Source of the DNA: Allobosea sp. LC85
GTDB taxonomy: Bacteria > Pseudomonadota > Alphaproteobacteria > Rhizobiales > Beijerinckiaceae
Length of the DNA: 64,000 nucleotides
Direction of reading: 5' to 3'
Assembly: GCF_000735605.1 (NCBI RefSeq)
Contig: NZ_JPKG01000017.1
Location: 186,001-250,000, forward strand
Part shown: in pieces, positions 16,508-24,863 of the stretch
How the letters are laid out: every line of letters begins with the position of its first letter
Numbering within the stretch: the first letter of the stretch is position 1
Program-made: the position numbers and the translations under genes
The notes under the pieces: model-generated
The model's input: the letters and a program-made list of their open reading frames with translations, nothing else
What the model was told of the DNA's origin: nothing
Databases searched by the model: none

Positions 16508-16864
16508 ATGCAAGCCATCTCCACCGCTCATCTCCTGCCGATTGCCTCGCTGATCGGCTCGAACGTCTTCATGACTTTCGCCTGGTATGGCCATCTCAGC
16601 TACAAGAGCACCGCGATCTGGCTCGCCATCCTCGCGAGCTGGATGATCGCCCTGCCGGAATACATGCTCGCCGTCCCTGCCAACCGCATCGGCAATGCAG
16701 TCTATTCCACCGCCGAGCTGAAGACGATGCAGGAGGTCATCACCCTCACCGTCTTCGCCGGCTTTTCCGTGCTCTGGCTCAAGGAGCCGCTCGGCTGGAA
16801 CCATGCCATCGGTTTCGCGCTGATTGCGGCCGGCGCCTTCTTCATCTTCCAGGGCAAGGCATGA
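16508..16864 (+). CDS. DMT-superfamily DUF486 membrane protein
   Basis: 118 residues from ATG 16508. Four hydrophobic helices are visible: PIASLIGSNVFMTFAWYGHL, IWLAILASWMIALPEYMLAV, VITLTVFAGFSVLWLKEPLG and AIGFALIAAGAFFIF. The NxxYSTAELKTMQEVI loop is typical of DUF486, a short drug/metabolite-transporter-like family without a known substrate. Because of the frameshift upstream, the same frame is open from 16178, so an automated call may fuse the two genes. Its stop overlaps the methyltransferase start (ATGA). Confidence 0.87.
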   Translation: MQAISTAHLLPIASLIGSNVFMTFAWYGHLSYKSTAIWLAILASWMIALPEYMLAVPANRIGNAVYSTAELKTMQEVITLTVFAGFSVLWLKEPLGWNHAIGFALIAAGAFFIFQGKA

Positions 16865-17631
16865 GCAGGATGGCCAATATCCCCTCGCCCGGACATCCCA
16901 CGGTTGCAGCCTATCTCGCCAATGGCTATGACGCGGTCGTCGGCATGTCGTCGCGCTTCGCCGCAGCGATTTGCGCACGGCTTCTGCGACTGCAAACCGA
17001 GGAAGGACTGCGTGGATCGATTGCCGAGATCGGAGCCTTCGAGGGGCGCTTCTTCATCGCGCTCGCGCATGCACTCGAACCGGGTGAGATCGCTCTCGGC
17101 ATCGATATCTTCGAGTGGCCGAATCCGGAGGTTGAGCAACGCTTCGAGGCGAATTGCCTGAAGCACGGCATCGGCCCGGAGCGGCGCGTCACCATCAAGG
17201 GCGATGCGGGAGCGATGGCTCCGACCGACCTGCTGAAGCACACCGGCGGCGCCAAGCTGCGTCTCATCCATATCGACGGCGAGCACTCCCGCGCGGCGCT
17301 GGCCAGGGATCTCGCACTTGCCTCTGCCTGTCTGGCCGATGGCGGGCTGATTGTTCTCGATGACATGCTGCATCCCGGCTACCCGACGCTGATGGTCACG
17401 GTGCAGGCCTATCTCGATACACACCCCCAGATTGTGCCGCTCTGCATCATCGACCGTGAGACGATTGTCGGCGCGACCAAATTCGTGCTCTGCGAGCAGC
17501 ACTGGTTCGAGCGCTACCAGACTCGGATGCTCGATATCTTCAAGGAGCAGATCTGGCCGCTGGGCGCCGACTTCGAACCGCATTGGTGCCTGGTGCTATC
17601 GCTCGACACCCGGCTGGCGGACATCACCTGA
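16861..17631 (+). CDS. Class I SAM-dependent methyltransferase (Methyltransferase_24 type)
   Basis: 256 residues, coupled to the DMT gene by ATGA. The SAM-binding motif I is IAEIGAFEGRFFIALAHAL near residue 55, followed by the acidic end of strand 2 (LGIDIFEWPNPE) and LRLIHIDGEHSRAALARDL, then LADGGLIVLDDM. This arrangement is that of sugar- or cephalosporin-hydroxylase-like O-methyltransferases. The substrate is unknown. Confidence 0.82.
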   Translation: MSRMANIPSPGHPTVAAYLANGYDAVVGMSSRFAAAICARLLRLQTEEGLRGSIAEIGAFEGRFFIALAHALEPGEIALGIDIFEWPNPEVEQRFEANCLKHGIGPERRVTIKGDAGAMAPTDLLKHTGGAKLRLIHIDGEHSRAALARDLALASACLADGGLIVLDDMLHPGYPTLMVTVQAYLDTHPQIVPLCIIDRETIVGATKFVLCEQHWFERYQTRMLDIFKEQIWPLGADFEPHWCLVLSLDTRLADIT

Positions 17632-17657
17632 ACTGCCGGCGCACTGCCTGCTACGCA

Positions 17658-17756
17658 TCATTCCGGACACTCCGCGATAGCGACGCGATCCCGGAAGCGC
17701 AGGGCGCCGCGCTCCAAGATGGTTTCCGGCGCCCAGCTTCGCTGCGGCCGGAATGA
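17658..17756. repeat. REP/MITE-like element, copy B
   Basis: TCATTCCGG (17658-17666) and CCGGAATGA (17748-17756) bound about 99 bases with internal GATGGTTTCC, as in copy A at 9054-9155. It fills the gap between the methyltransferase and the small secreted protein. Confidence 0.55.
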
Positions 17757-17789
17757 CCGTATCACTCCTACCTACCCAGGAAGACTGCC

Positions 17790-18092
17790 GTGAAGAAAGC
17801 GATCCTCGTCGCCGTATCCATCTTGAGCCTCTCGACGCCGGCGCTCGCCGGCCCGACCTGCAGTCCCAGCGACGACCGCGCCAAGATCCTCGCCTCCGCC
17901 AGCACCGGCGATGTCCACCCAACCTGGCGCGGCGGAAAGCATGTCGGTTACGGCTGGTCCCTGCAGGTCAAGCGCAACGCCCGCGACGACGCCGGTACGT
18001 CCTATTATGTCGGCGATCTCTATGACACGCGCGGCCAGCTCTCGACGCGCAATGCGTTCGTCATCGAGAATGAATGGGATTGCGGTCCCTGA
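17790..18092 (+). CDS. Small secreted protein of unknown function
   Basis: 100 residues with a clear Sec signal (KKAILVAVSILSLSTPALAG). The mature protein of about 80 residues has two cysteines (PTCSPSDD near its start and the final DCGP), which could form one disulfide tying the ends, and many aromatic/Gly residues (GKHVGYGWSLQVKRN, YYVGDLYDTRGQ). I recognise no family. It converges with the sugar dehydrogenase gene, 18 bases away. Confidence 0.75.
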   Translation: MKKAILVAVSILSLSTPALAGPTCSPSDDRAKILASASTGDVHPTWRGGKHVGYGWSLQVKRNARDDAGTSYYVGDLYDTRGQLSTRNAFVIENEWDCGP

Positions 18093-18110
18093 CGCGCCCC
18101 GTGCCGGCGC

Positions 18111-19244
18111 TCACCGCGCCGGCCTGACCCGAAGGATCTTGCCGTTGGCATCATCGCTCAGCAGGTAGAGATAGCCGTCCGGGCCCTGCCTGACGTCACG
18201 AATGCGTTCGCGCAGCGTGGTCAGCAGTTTCTCCTCGCCGGTGACCGTCTCACCCTGCGTCGAGAGGCGGATCAGCATCTGCCCGGCAAGGGCGCCAACG
18301 AAGAGCGAGTTCTTCCAGGCCGGCCAGATTTGTCCCGTGTAGAAAGTCGCGCCGGCCGGTGCGATCGACGGGTCCCAGTAGAAAAGCGGCTGCTCCATAC
18401 CGGGTTTGGATGTGCCCTCGCCGATCTTCGCGCCGGAATAGTCGATTCCGTAGGTGATCGCCGGCCAGCCATAGTTGAGCCCTGCCTTCGGCGTGTTGAC
18501 CTCGTCGCCACCGCGCGCGCCGTGCTCGGCCGTCCAGAGCTGCCCAGTCTCCGGATGCAACGCCGCGCCCTGCACATTGCGATGGCCGATCGACCAGATT
18601 TCCGGCTGCCAGCCCTCCTTCTTCGGATTGCCCGCCGCCGCTTTGCCCTCCGGGCTGATCCGTAGGACCTTGCCGAGATGATTGCCCGGGTTCTGCGCCT
18701 GATCCCGCTGGCTGAAGCGATCGCCCACCGTGACGAACAGCGCGCCTGTCCGGTCGAAGACCAATCGCGAGCCGAAATGCATGTTGCTGTTGATCGTCGG
18801 CATCTGTCGGAAAATCACGCTCATCCCCTCGAGCGCGGTGCCGCCTGCATTGAGGCGCCCGCGCGCGATGCTGGTACCGCTTCCATTGGCACGCGGCTCC
18901 GCGAAGGAGAGATAGATCAGACGGCTCTGGGCGAACTGCGGATCGGGAGCGACATCGAGCAGCCCACCTTGACCGCGCGCCACGACATTCGGCACGCCCG
19001 CGATCGGCCGCGAAACCTCGCCCGCGGCGGAAACCAGCCGCAACCGCCCCGGCCGCTCGGTCACGAGCATGCGCCCGTCAGGCAGGAAGGCGAGGCCCCA
19101 GGGATGCTCCAGACCGCTCGCCACAGTCTCGACGACCAGCTCGCCCGCGCTCGACGGAAAGCGCTGCTGGGCATCGGCCGCCGACGGCAGCGCCAGGACT
19201 GAAAGCGTGGCGCTGAAGCAGGCGGCAAGAACAGTGTGACGCAT
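18111..19244 (-). CDS. PQQ-dependent sugar (aldose) dehydrogenase family protein
   Basis: 377 residues from ATG 19244, preceded by AGGGAGAG; the signal peptide ends near SAADAQQ. The six-bladed propeller of soluble glucose/aldose dehydrogenases is indicated by GLEHPWGLAFLPDGRMLVTE, GGLLDVAPDPQF, IWSIGHRNVQGAALHP (catalytic His region), WTAEHGARGGDEVN and LNYGWPAITYGIDYSG. It would oxidise aldoses in the periplasm and pass electrons to the respiratory chain. No PQQ synthesis genes are in the window. An oxidoreductase and a solute-binding protein precede it on the same strand. Confidence 0.9.
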   Translation of the reverse strand: MRHTVLAACFSATLSVLALPSAADAQQRFPSSAGELVVETVASGLEHPWGLAFLPDGRMLVTERPGRLRLVSAAGEVSRPIAGVPNVVARGQGGLLDVAPDPQFAQSRLIYLSFAEPRANGSGTSIARGRLNAGGTALEGMSVIFRQMPTINSNMHFGSRLVFDRTGALFVTVGDRFSQRDQAQNPGNHLGKVLRISPEGKAAAGNPKKEGWQPEIWSIGHRNVQGAALHPETGQLWTAEHGARGGDEVNTPKAGLNYGWPAITYGIDYSGAKIGEGTSKPGMEQPLFYWDPSIAPAGATFYTGQIWPAWKNSLFVGALAGQMLIRLSTQGETVTGEEKLLTTLRERIRDVRQGPDGYLYLLSDDANGKILRVRPAR

Positions 19245-19293
19245 GGAACTCTCCCTGTCGTTGCGGAACGTCAGTGAGGCAAAACGCGGGGAA

Positions 19294-20598
19294 TCACCAC
19301 TCGGTTGCTTCGAGCTCACGCCGAAGTGAAACGATCGCCTGGGTTTCGTCGAGGGCGACATCGTCGCTGGTGACGACCTGTCCGGCCGCGACGTCCCGCT
19401 CGAGCTTGACGCCATGCGCGAGCCCGATTGGCAGGGCGCGGACCTCGCGGCTCGCTCGGGCCGGCATCAGGCGGCCGTACACCGTGTAACCGCCCTCCCT
19501 GTCCAGCATCTCTCCGGCCTTGAGGTCGCGCTTGGCCACAGCGGCAGCGTCCCCGCGCCACTCGCGGGTGCTGCCGGTCGGCTCGCTGCGCAAGGCGGCG
19601 TTGAGGACCGACATCGAAAGCTCCAACCCGATCAGGTGGAACGGCTTGTACATCGCCGCATATTGGCCGGTGGAATCGGTCGGCAGGCCATATTGCTTGA
19701 AGCAGGCCGCGGCGTAGTCATTCGGCGCCTTCAGCACGACATAGACGCCCCAGCGCAGGTCGCGGAACACAGGCCGCCCGTCACGCTCGAGCGACGACAC
19801 CACTTCGACCATGCCGTCGCGATCGAGCTGCCCACCGACCGCCTTCGGCCGCAGCACATGGGCAAGGTCGTCAACGCCGACCGGCGGGAATGCGAGGCCG
19901 GCCTCCGGTACGTCGAGCCCGCAGGCATTGGCGATCGCCGCCATCTCGATCGCCGACTTGGTGCCATCGAGGAAGGAATTGAACATTTGCGGGTTCATGC
20001 CCGCCGCCTTGGCCGCCTCGGGCGTCAGCCCGTAATGGGTCCAGACATCGTCCGGCGTGACCTGATGATAGGCCGGCAGGTATTTCGTGCCCTTGCCGGC
20101 TGCGGCAACCGTGAATCCGGTCGCGCGCGCCCAGTCGACCATCTCCGAGACGAGCGCCGGCTGGTCGCCATAGGCCATCGAATAGACCACGCCCGCAGCC
20201 TGAGCCCGGGTCGCGAGCACCGGGCCGACCAGCACGTCAGCCTCCACATTGACCATCACGACATGCTTGCCGGCGGTGATCGCCGCCAGCGCATGGCGTG
20301 CACCGGCGGCCGGATGGCCGGTTGCCTCGATGACGACCTCGATACCGTCCATCGCGGCCGCCTCGGCGCCGTCCGCGACGTAGCGGGTCGCCTCGATGCG
20401 GGCCTCGTCCCAGCCGACCTGCCGGCAGGCCTGCTTCGCCCGCTCGGGATCGAGGTCGGCGATGACCGCGACCTCCAGCCCCGCAATATGGGGGACCTGC
20501 GACAGGAACATCGAACCGAACTTTCCGGCCCCGATCAGTGCGACGCGTACGGGCTTTCCTGCATCGCGGCGGGCGGCGAGAAGTGGCATCAGGTTCAT
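19294..20598 (-). CDS. NAD(P)-dependent homoserine dehydrogenase-like oxidoreductase with SAF domain
   Basis: 434 residues. The Rossmann domain starts RVALIGAGKFGSMFLSQ near residue 18, with VIEATGHPAAGARHALAAI and GKHVVMVNVEADVLVGPVLA typical of homoserine-dehydrogenase-like folds. The last 80 residues (AKRDLKAGEMLDREGGYTVY... GVKLERDVAAGQVVTSDDV) are a SAF domain, as in sugar-acid and antifreeze-type proteins. The family is found in sugar or polyol catabolic clusters; no substrate can be read from sequence. It lies downstream of a TTT solute-binding gene and 49 bases upstream of the sugar dehydrogenase gene, so the three may act on related compounds. Confidence 0.8.
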   Translation of the reverse strand: MNLMPLLAARRDAGKPVRVALIGAGKFGSMFLSQVPHIAGLEVAVIADLDPERAKQACRQVGWDEARIEATRYVADGAEAAAMDGIEVVIEATGHPAAGARHALAAITAGKHVVMVNVEADVLVGPVLATRAQAAGVVYSMAYGDQPALVSEMVDWARATGFTVAAAGKGTKYLPAYHQVTPDDVWTHYGLTPEAAKAAGMNPQMFNSFLDGTKSAIEMAAIANACGLDVPEAGLAFPPVGVDDLAHVLRPKAVGGQLDRDGMVEVVSSLERDGRPVFRDLRWGVYVVLKAPNDYAAACFKQYGLPTDSTGQYAAMYKPFHLIGLELSMSVLNAALRSEPTGSTREWRGDAAAVAKRDLKAGEMLDREGGYTVYGRLMPARASREVRALPIGLAHGVKLERDVAAGQVVTSDDVALDETQAIVSLRRELEATEW

Positions 20599-20762
20599 GA
20601 CGACGCTCCGGTCTTCAATGATCTCGGGCAGGGTAGCGCACGCCTCTCCCGCGACAACGAAGCCGCCCGCCGGAATCGGTCATGTGGGATGCACGACGCC
20701 GGGCCGGCGCGACTAAGTCGCATGCACGGAATGACGGAGGGGGACTGAAGCGATCGCGCCGG

Positions 20763-21737
20763 TTATTCCGGCTTCACACCGGCATCGGCGATGATCTGCT
20801 TCCAGGTCGCGATCTCCTGGAGGTGATAGGGCTTGAACGCGACGGGATCACGCACCTTCAGCGTAAAGCCGAGCTTGAGGATCGCCTCGGTCACGGCCGG
20901 CTTGGCGATCGATGCCATGACGGCCTTCGAGAGCGTGTCCAGGATCGGCTGCGGAACCGCGGCAGGAGCGAAGAAGGCCGCCCAGGAATCGGCGTCGGCA
21001 TTGCTGACGCCCTGCTCGCGCAGGGTCGGGATATCCTTGGCGCGCGGATTGCGCTCCGGGCTCGCCAGGGCCAGCGCGCGCATGCTGCCGGCATTGATCT
21101 GCTCCAGCACGCTCGGCAGGGTCGAATTGGCGATGTCGATGCGCCCGCCGATGATCTCCTGCACCAGCGGCGCGGCGCCGCGGAACGGCACATGCGTCAT
21201 CTTGATGCCCGTGCGCTGCATGAACAACTCCATCGCCAGATGCGAGCCGGAGCCGACACCGGTGGAGCCATAGTTCAGCTTGCCGGGATCCGCCTTGGCC
21301 AGCGCGATCAACTCGGCAATGGTCTTGGCCGGCAGGTCGTTGCGGACGACGAAGGCGTGCTCGAAGGCGCCGACGCCACAGAGCGGTGCAAAATCCTTCA
21401 CCGCATCGTAGCCGGGCTCCTTCAGCAGGAACATGTTGTTCCCGTGCGTCTGGTTGTTGCCGAAGATGAAGGTGTAGCCGTCCGGCTCCGCCTTCGCCAC
21501 GGCGCGTGTGCCAACTGCCCCTGATGCACCGGCACGGTTGTCGACCAGAACGTTCTGGCCGATCGAGGTCGAGAGATCCTGCGCAACGAAGCGGGCGATG
21601 GCGTCGGTCGGTCCGCCCGCCGGATAGGGAACGACCAGCGTGATCGGCTTCGACGGGAACGTCTGCGCGCGGACGATGGCCGGAGCAAAGGCCGCGCCGG
21701 CAAAGATGCCGAGCGTGGTACGGCGGGTAAGCGACAT
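20763..21737 (-). CDS. Tripartite tricarboxylate transporter (Bug/TTT) substrate-binding protein
   Basis: 324 residues. A Tat-like leader (SLTRRTTLGIFAGAAFAPAI) precedes the Bug-type mature start PSKPITLVVPYPAGGPTDAIAR. GQNVLVDNRAGASGAVGTRAV, LNYGSTGVGSGSHLAMELFM and MTHVPFRGAAPLVQEIIGGR are the ligand-pocket blocks of the family, which usually binds carboxylates. The membrane partners TctA and TctB are absent from the window. It probably shares a transcript with the SAF-domain oxidoreductase. Confidence 0.92.
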   Translation of the reverse strand: MSLTRRTTLGIFAGAAFAPAIVRAQTFPSKPITLVVPYPAGGPTDAIARFVAQDLSTSIGQNVLVDNRAGASGAVGTRAVAKAEPDGYTFIFGNNQTHGNNMFLLKEPGYDAVKDFAPLCGVGAFEHAFVVRNDLPAKTIAELIALAKADPGKLNYGSTGVGSGSHLAMELFMQRTGIKMTHVPFRGAAPLVQEIIGGRIDIANSTLPSVLEQINAGSMRALALASPERNPRAKDIPTLREQGVSNADADSWAAFFAPAAVPQPILDTLSKAVMASIAKPAVTEAILKLGFTLKVRDPVAFKPYHLQEIATWKQIIADAGVKPE

Positions 21738-21878
21738 GAAGGTCCTCCGGGGTGCCCGATTTGGAGACTGGGCTTGCCGCGAGAATTACGGGCAAAGGCG
21801 CCATGCGTCCAGCGGCAGGTACCGGCGCCGCGGGAGCCTGTAGCCTGTGCTCAGCGAGCAACGGGGAGCGAGCCGCCC

Positions 21879-22691
21879 ATGACCATCCGCATCGAACGCG
21901 ACGGCAAGGTCGCGACCGTCATCCACAGCCGCATCGAGGCACGCAACGCCATGGATCCGGACAGCGCCGAAGCGCTGACGGCCGCCTTCCGCGAACTCGA
22001 CGCCGATCCTGAAACCGGCGCCATCGTGTTCTGGGGCGAAGGCGGCGCCTTCTGCGCCGGCTGGGACCTGAAATATGCGCAGGCCTTCACCGATGCGGAG
22101 CGCTTCCGCTCGGAGATCGTCGAGGGACTGGCCTTTCCTGATGGCAATGGCCCGGCTCCACGCGGCCCGATGGGCCCCTCACGGCTGGAGATGAGCAAGC
22201 CCGTGCTTGCCGCCGTCGAGGGCCCGGCAGTCGCTGGTGGGATGGAGCTCGCTCTCTGGTGCGATGTCCGGATCATGGCGCAGGATGCATATTTCGGCGT
22301 CTATTGCCGACGCTGGGGCATTCCGTTGATCGACGGAGGCACCGTGCGGCTGCCCCGCCTCGTCGGCCAGGGCCGTGCGCTCGAAATCATCATGACGGGG
22401 CGCAAGGTCGCCGCCGACGAGGCTCTGCGGATCGGGCTCTGCGAGTCTGTGGTACCGCGCGGAGAAGCGCGCGCCGCCGCCGAGGCAATGGCGCAGCAGA
22501 TCGTCCGCTTCCCGCAGGGCGCCGTGCTGGCTGACCGCCGCAACGCAATTGCCGGGCACGGCCTCGGCATCCGCGAGGCCCTGGCCAGGGAATGGGCCGG
22601 CGCCGTCGAGACCATCGCCCAGGAAGGTGCGGCCGGGGCCGGACGCTTCGCCGGCGGCAAGGGGCGTGGCGGCGACTTCGAGAGCATCTGA
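21879..22691 (+). CDS. Crotonase/enoyl-CoA hydratase family protein
   Basis: 270 residues from ATG 21879 behind ACGGGGAG; the open frame upstream has no family sequence. Acyl-CoA enzymes of this fold hydrate, isomerise or cleave CoA thioesters. The oxyanion-hole segments are FWGEGGAFCAGWDLK near residue 55 and GPAVAGGMELALWCDVRI near residue 110. The first catalytic Glu (GGMELA) is kept, but the position of the second, in PEI of true hydratases, is Cys (VYCRRWGIPLIDGGT). A different reaction is therefore likely. It is divergent from the TTT gene. Confidence 0.9.
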   Translation: MTIRIERDGKVATVIHSRIEARNAMDPDSAEALTAAFRELDADPETGAIVFWGEGGAFCAGWDLKYAQAFTDAERFRSEIVEGLAFPDGNGPAPRGPMGPSRLEMSKPVLAAVEGPAVAGGMELALWCDVRIMAQDAYFGVYCRRWGIPLIDGGTVRLPRLVGQGRALEIIMTGRKVAADEALRIGLCESVVPRGEARAAAEAMAQQIVRFPQGAVLADRRNAIAGHGLGIREALAREWAGAVETIAQEGAAGAGRFAGGKGRGGDFESI

Positions 22692-22751
22692 AGGCCGTTT
22701 TCTTCTCGACCACACGGGAATGGCTCGCGGTTTAAGCTCGGCCAGCAAGCC

Positions 22752-23231
22752 CTACCCGCCGAAGCCTGCCCGCTTCAGCCGCTGCACCGCGACGTCGAGT
22801 GCCTGCAGGAAGGCCGAGCGGTCCTTCTGCGAGAAGGGTTTCGGCCCGCCGGTCACGGCCCCGGCGGCACGCAGATCCTCCATCATGTCGCGCGTCGCCA
22901 GCGCCATGCCGATCGAGGCTTCGGTGAAGGGCTTGCCTGTCGGCCCGATGACGTCGGCGCCGGCCTTGATGCAGCGATCGGCAAGGGGGATGTCGGAGGT
23001 GATGACGATCGCACCGCGCGCGACCCGCTCGGCGATCCAGTTGTCGGCGGCGTCGAAACCGTCGGACACGATCACCCGTTCGATCCAGCTCTCGCGCGGC
23101 ACCATCATGAAGCTGTTGGCGACGACGAAGACCTTGAGCCGATGCCTCTCGGCCACGCGATACACCTCCGGCTTCACCGGACAGGCGTCGGCGTCGACAT
23201 AGATCGCGATGGTGCTGGGGCTCGGTTCCAT
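22752..23231 (-). CDS. YaiI/YqxD family protein (DUF188, PIN-like)
   Basis: 159 residues, usual length. The start [20 protein letters not shown] and the motifs [47 protein letters not shown] and [15 protein letters not shown] are diagnostic of this widespread family. Acidic residues placed as in PIN nucleases suggest a nuclease fold, but no activity is established. It converges with the crotonase gene. Confidence 0.92.
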   Translation of the reverse strand: MEPSPSTIAIYVDADACPVKPEVYRVAERHRLKVFVVANSFMMVPRESWIERVIVSDGFDAADNWIAERVARGAIVITSDIPLADRCIKAGADVIGPTGKPFTEASIGMALATRDMMEDLRAAGAVTGGPKPFSQKDRSAFLQALDVAVQRLKRAGFGG

Positions 23232-23364
23232 GGACGTCAGCGCATCGCAGGGAACAGCAAGGCATGCAAGGGCGGCTTTATGCCGGCCTTATGCGGCAGC
23301 GCGCCTTCCACATCGCACGCTTAGCGGGAGCAGACCTACATCTCGACCATCGATGGAGGTCGAG

Positions 23365-23550
23365 ATGACGACTGATACCGCTTACGCCCATACCTCTCAC
23401 CAGCGCCGTGCCCGCACGGTCTATCGCACCGTAGCGAAGAAGCGGCCGGTAACCGGCCTGCTCGCGGCGGAGCTTGCCGCGCTGGCTTGCTTTGCGCTCG
23501 CGGCCGCTGGCTTCATCAGCTTGCGCGCCTGGCTGTTCCTGCCGAATTGA
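23365..23550 (+). CDS. Small single-span membrane protein
   Basis: 61 residues from ATG 23365, chosen over the ATG at 23353 because GGAGGT (23355-23360) fits the later one. A basic N-terminal half (QRRARTVYRTVAKKRP) is followed by one membrane helix (LLAAELAALACFALAAAGFI). An N-in orientation is expected from the positive charges. No known function; first of several very small ORFs. Confidence 0.6.
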   Translation: MTTDTAYAHTSHQRRARTVYRTVAKKRPVTGLLAAELAALACFALAAAGFISLRAWLFLPN

Positions 23551-23560
23551 GCTCTGCGAC

Positions 23561-23791
23561 ATGGGACAGTCCACGCAGATTCAACCGCACGATGGAACGA
23601 GCCATCTCTTCCTCGTCGGCCAGTCGAAGCACGGCTTTTGGGTCGCCCGCGACCTCGAAGGCCAATCTGAGGGCATTTTTCGCGAGAAGAAGGACGCGGT
23701 CCGCTTCGCGATGTTCGAGGGCGGTCATCCCAACGCCGTGATGCTCTCGCCCAACGCGGTCGAGCCCACCTTCGGTATGGGAGTGAGTTGA
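23561..23791 (+). CDS. Small hypothetical protein
   Basis: 76 residues from ATG 23561. It contains HLFLVGQSKHGFWVARDLEG and FREKKDAVRFAMFEGGHPNA, which look like a compact alpha/beta domain of the DUF2188-like sort often found in rhizobia, but I cannot name the family with certainty. It starts ten bases after the preceding small gene and overlaps the next frame by four bases. Confidence 0.6.
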   Translation: MGQSTQIQPHDGTSHLFLVGQSKHGFWVARDLEGQSEGIFREKKDAVRFAMFEGGHPNAVMLSPNAVEPTFGMGVS

Positions 23792-24240
23792 TCCTGATCC
23801 AGTCTGACGATGCCGTGTCTGCCGCGGCTGGGCGCAAGCCCGGCCGTTTGCTTCATGACACCGGCCACTCCCTTGGGGACCACATCTCCACCATCAAAGC
23901 GGCTGACGGATATGTTCGGCCGCTGCCGATGGACCGACGGCTTGAAAAGGAGCTTTACGCCATCTTCCTTGCAGCGGCCGGGGCGCTGATTGATCAGCTG
24001 GTCGAGGTCGGCATCGACGATCCCGGCGATATCGCTCGTCGGCTGAACCGCCGCGGCTTTCCCTGCTGGGGTCGTCCGCGCTGGAGCATGGGAAGCGTAG
24101 CAACGATCACGCGGCGCCGGCGCATGGCTGAGGCTCGTGATGACGTCGCTGAGGCATCAACCGGCCGGCGCAAGATATCCCGAGAAACCGCGTGCACTTC
24201 GACCGGCTCTGGCCTAGGCTCGAACTCTGCTTCGATGTGA
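23788..24240 (+). CDS. Hypothetical protein with recombinase-like segment
   Basis: 150 codons from TTG 23788 (ATG 23929 is the alternative). Residues 48-110 look coding: KELYAIFLAAAGALIDQLVE, then DPGDIARRLNRRGFPCWG and RWSMGSVATITRRR, which resemble the 'IA..LN.RG.P..RGG.WS...V..IL' segment of large serine recombinases. The catalytic domain is absent. The last 40 residues are Ser/Thr/Arg-rich and look random. It may be a recombinase remnant or a small stand-alone protein. Confidence 0.4.
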   Translation: MILIQSDDAVSAAAGRKPGRLLHDTGHSLGDHISTIKAADGYVRPLPMDRRLEKELYAIFLAAAGALIDQLVEVGIDDPGDIARRLNRRGFPCWGRPRWSMGSVATITRRRRMAEARDDVAEASTGRRKISRETACTSTGSGLGSNSASM

Positions 24241-24435
24241 CAGGGTCCGGCTTCCCGGGCCGACCGCGGCAGCCGAAAGCCGGCCGCAATGACCGAAGAC
24301 AGCATGAGTTTCACAGCACAGCGCCGCTTTCGCGCAACCACCACGAGTATGTCGGTGTCCAAGTAGGACTGCCGATCTGCCCGCGCGACCTGAGAAGGGA
24401 CGCAGCCCGCGGCCCTCGAAGCGAGGAATGAGACG

Positions 24436-24570
24436 ATGGCAAAAGGTGAACAACGCGGCAACCGTGAAGCCAAGAAACCGAAGAAGGACAAGCCGAAAGT
24501 CTCGGCCGCAGCCCCTTCGACCTTTGCTGCCGTGGTTGCGAAAGCAGCCGCTCCGCAGAAGAAGAAGTGA
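24436..24570 (+). CDS. 44-residue Lys/Ala-rich protein
   Basis: ATG 24436 follows GAGGAATGAGACG; the 44 codons give MAKGEQRGNREAKKPKKDKP, an Ala-rich middle and a KKK end. Very similar short basic proteins beginning MAKGQ-R-NKE-KKPK are, from memory, common in Hyphomicrobiales genomes, which supports it as a real gene despite its size. The high positive charge suggests nucleic-acid binding, but no role is known. Confidence 0.65.
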   Translation: MAKGEQRGNREAKKPKKDKPKVSAAAPSTFAAVVAKAAAPQKKK

Positions 24571-24642
24571 GGCCCTGGCAGTCGCTACCCTGCCTCTCTG
24601 GGCCGGCTTTCCCGACCGCATCGCACCGCCGACAGGACACAG

Positions 24643-24846
24643 ATGATACGCTTCAGGACGATCGAGCCGGAGGCGGCGACGAAGCTCGCCGTGCCGTCGG
24701 CAGCAGCCCCTCACCCCGCACCGGCGAAGTCGGGGGCACCGATAGCTAGCCTCGACGCCTGTGAGGTAACAGCGCAGGGACTGCCACAGCAGAAGCCCGC
24801 CCGGGGGAAGAAGCAGGGCGCGGCCGCCCGGCTCTTCGACGAGTAG
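24643..24846 (+). CDS. Small hypothetical protein
   Basis: 67 residues from ATG 24643: IRFRTIEPEAATKLAVPSAA, a Pro/Ala-rich centre, then KPARGKKQGAAARLFDE. Low complexity and no recognisable domain. It follows the 44-residue gene by 72 bases and ends 18 bases before the converging transglutaminase-like gene. Coding status is uncertain. Confidence 0.45.
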   Translation: MIRFRTIEPEAATKLAVPSAAAPHPAPAKSGAPIASLDACEVTAQGLPQQKPARGKKQGAAARLFDE

Positions 24847-24863
24847 CCCCAGGGACCTGCTCG

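Noticed and set aside
19414..20748. 444-codon frame on the plus strand
   Set aside because: Antisense shadow of the SAF-domain oxidoreductase.
24241..24435. Palindromic GGCCGG-type sequence before the 44-residue gene
   Set aside because: It lacks the paired TCATTCCGG/CCGGAATGA ends seen in the two REP-like elements, so I did not call it a third copy.
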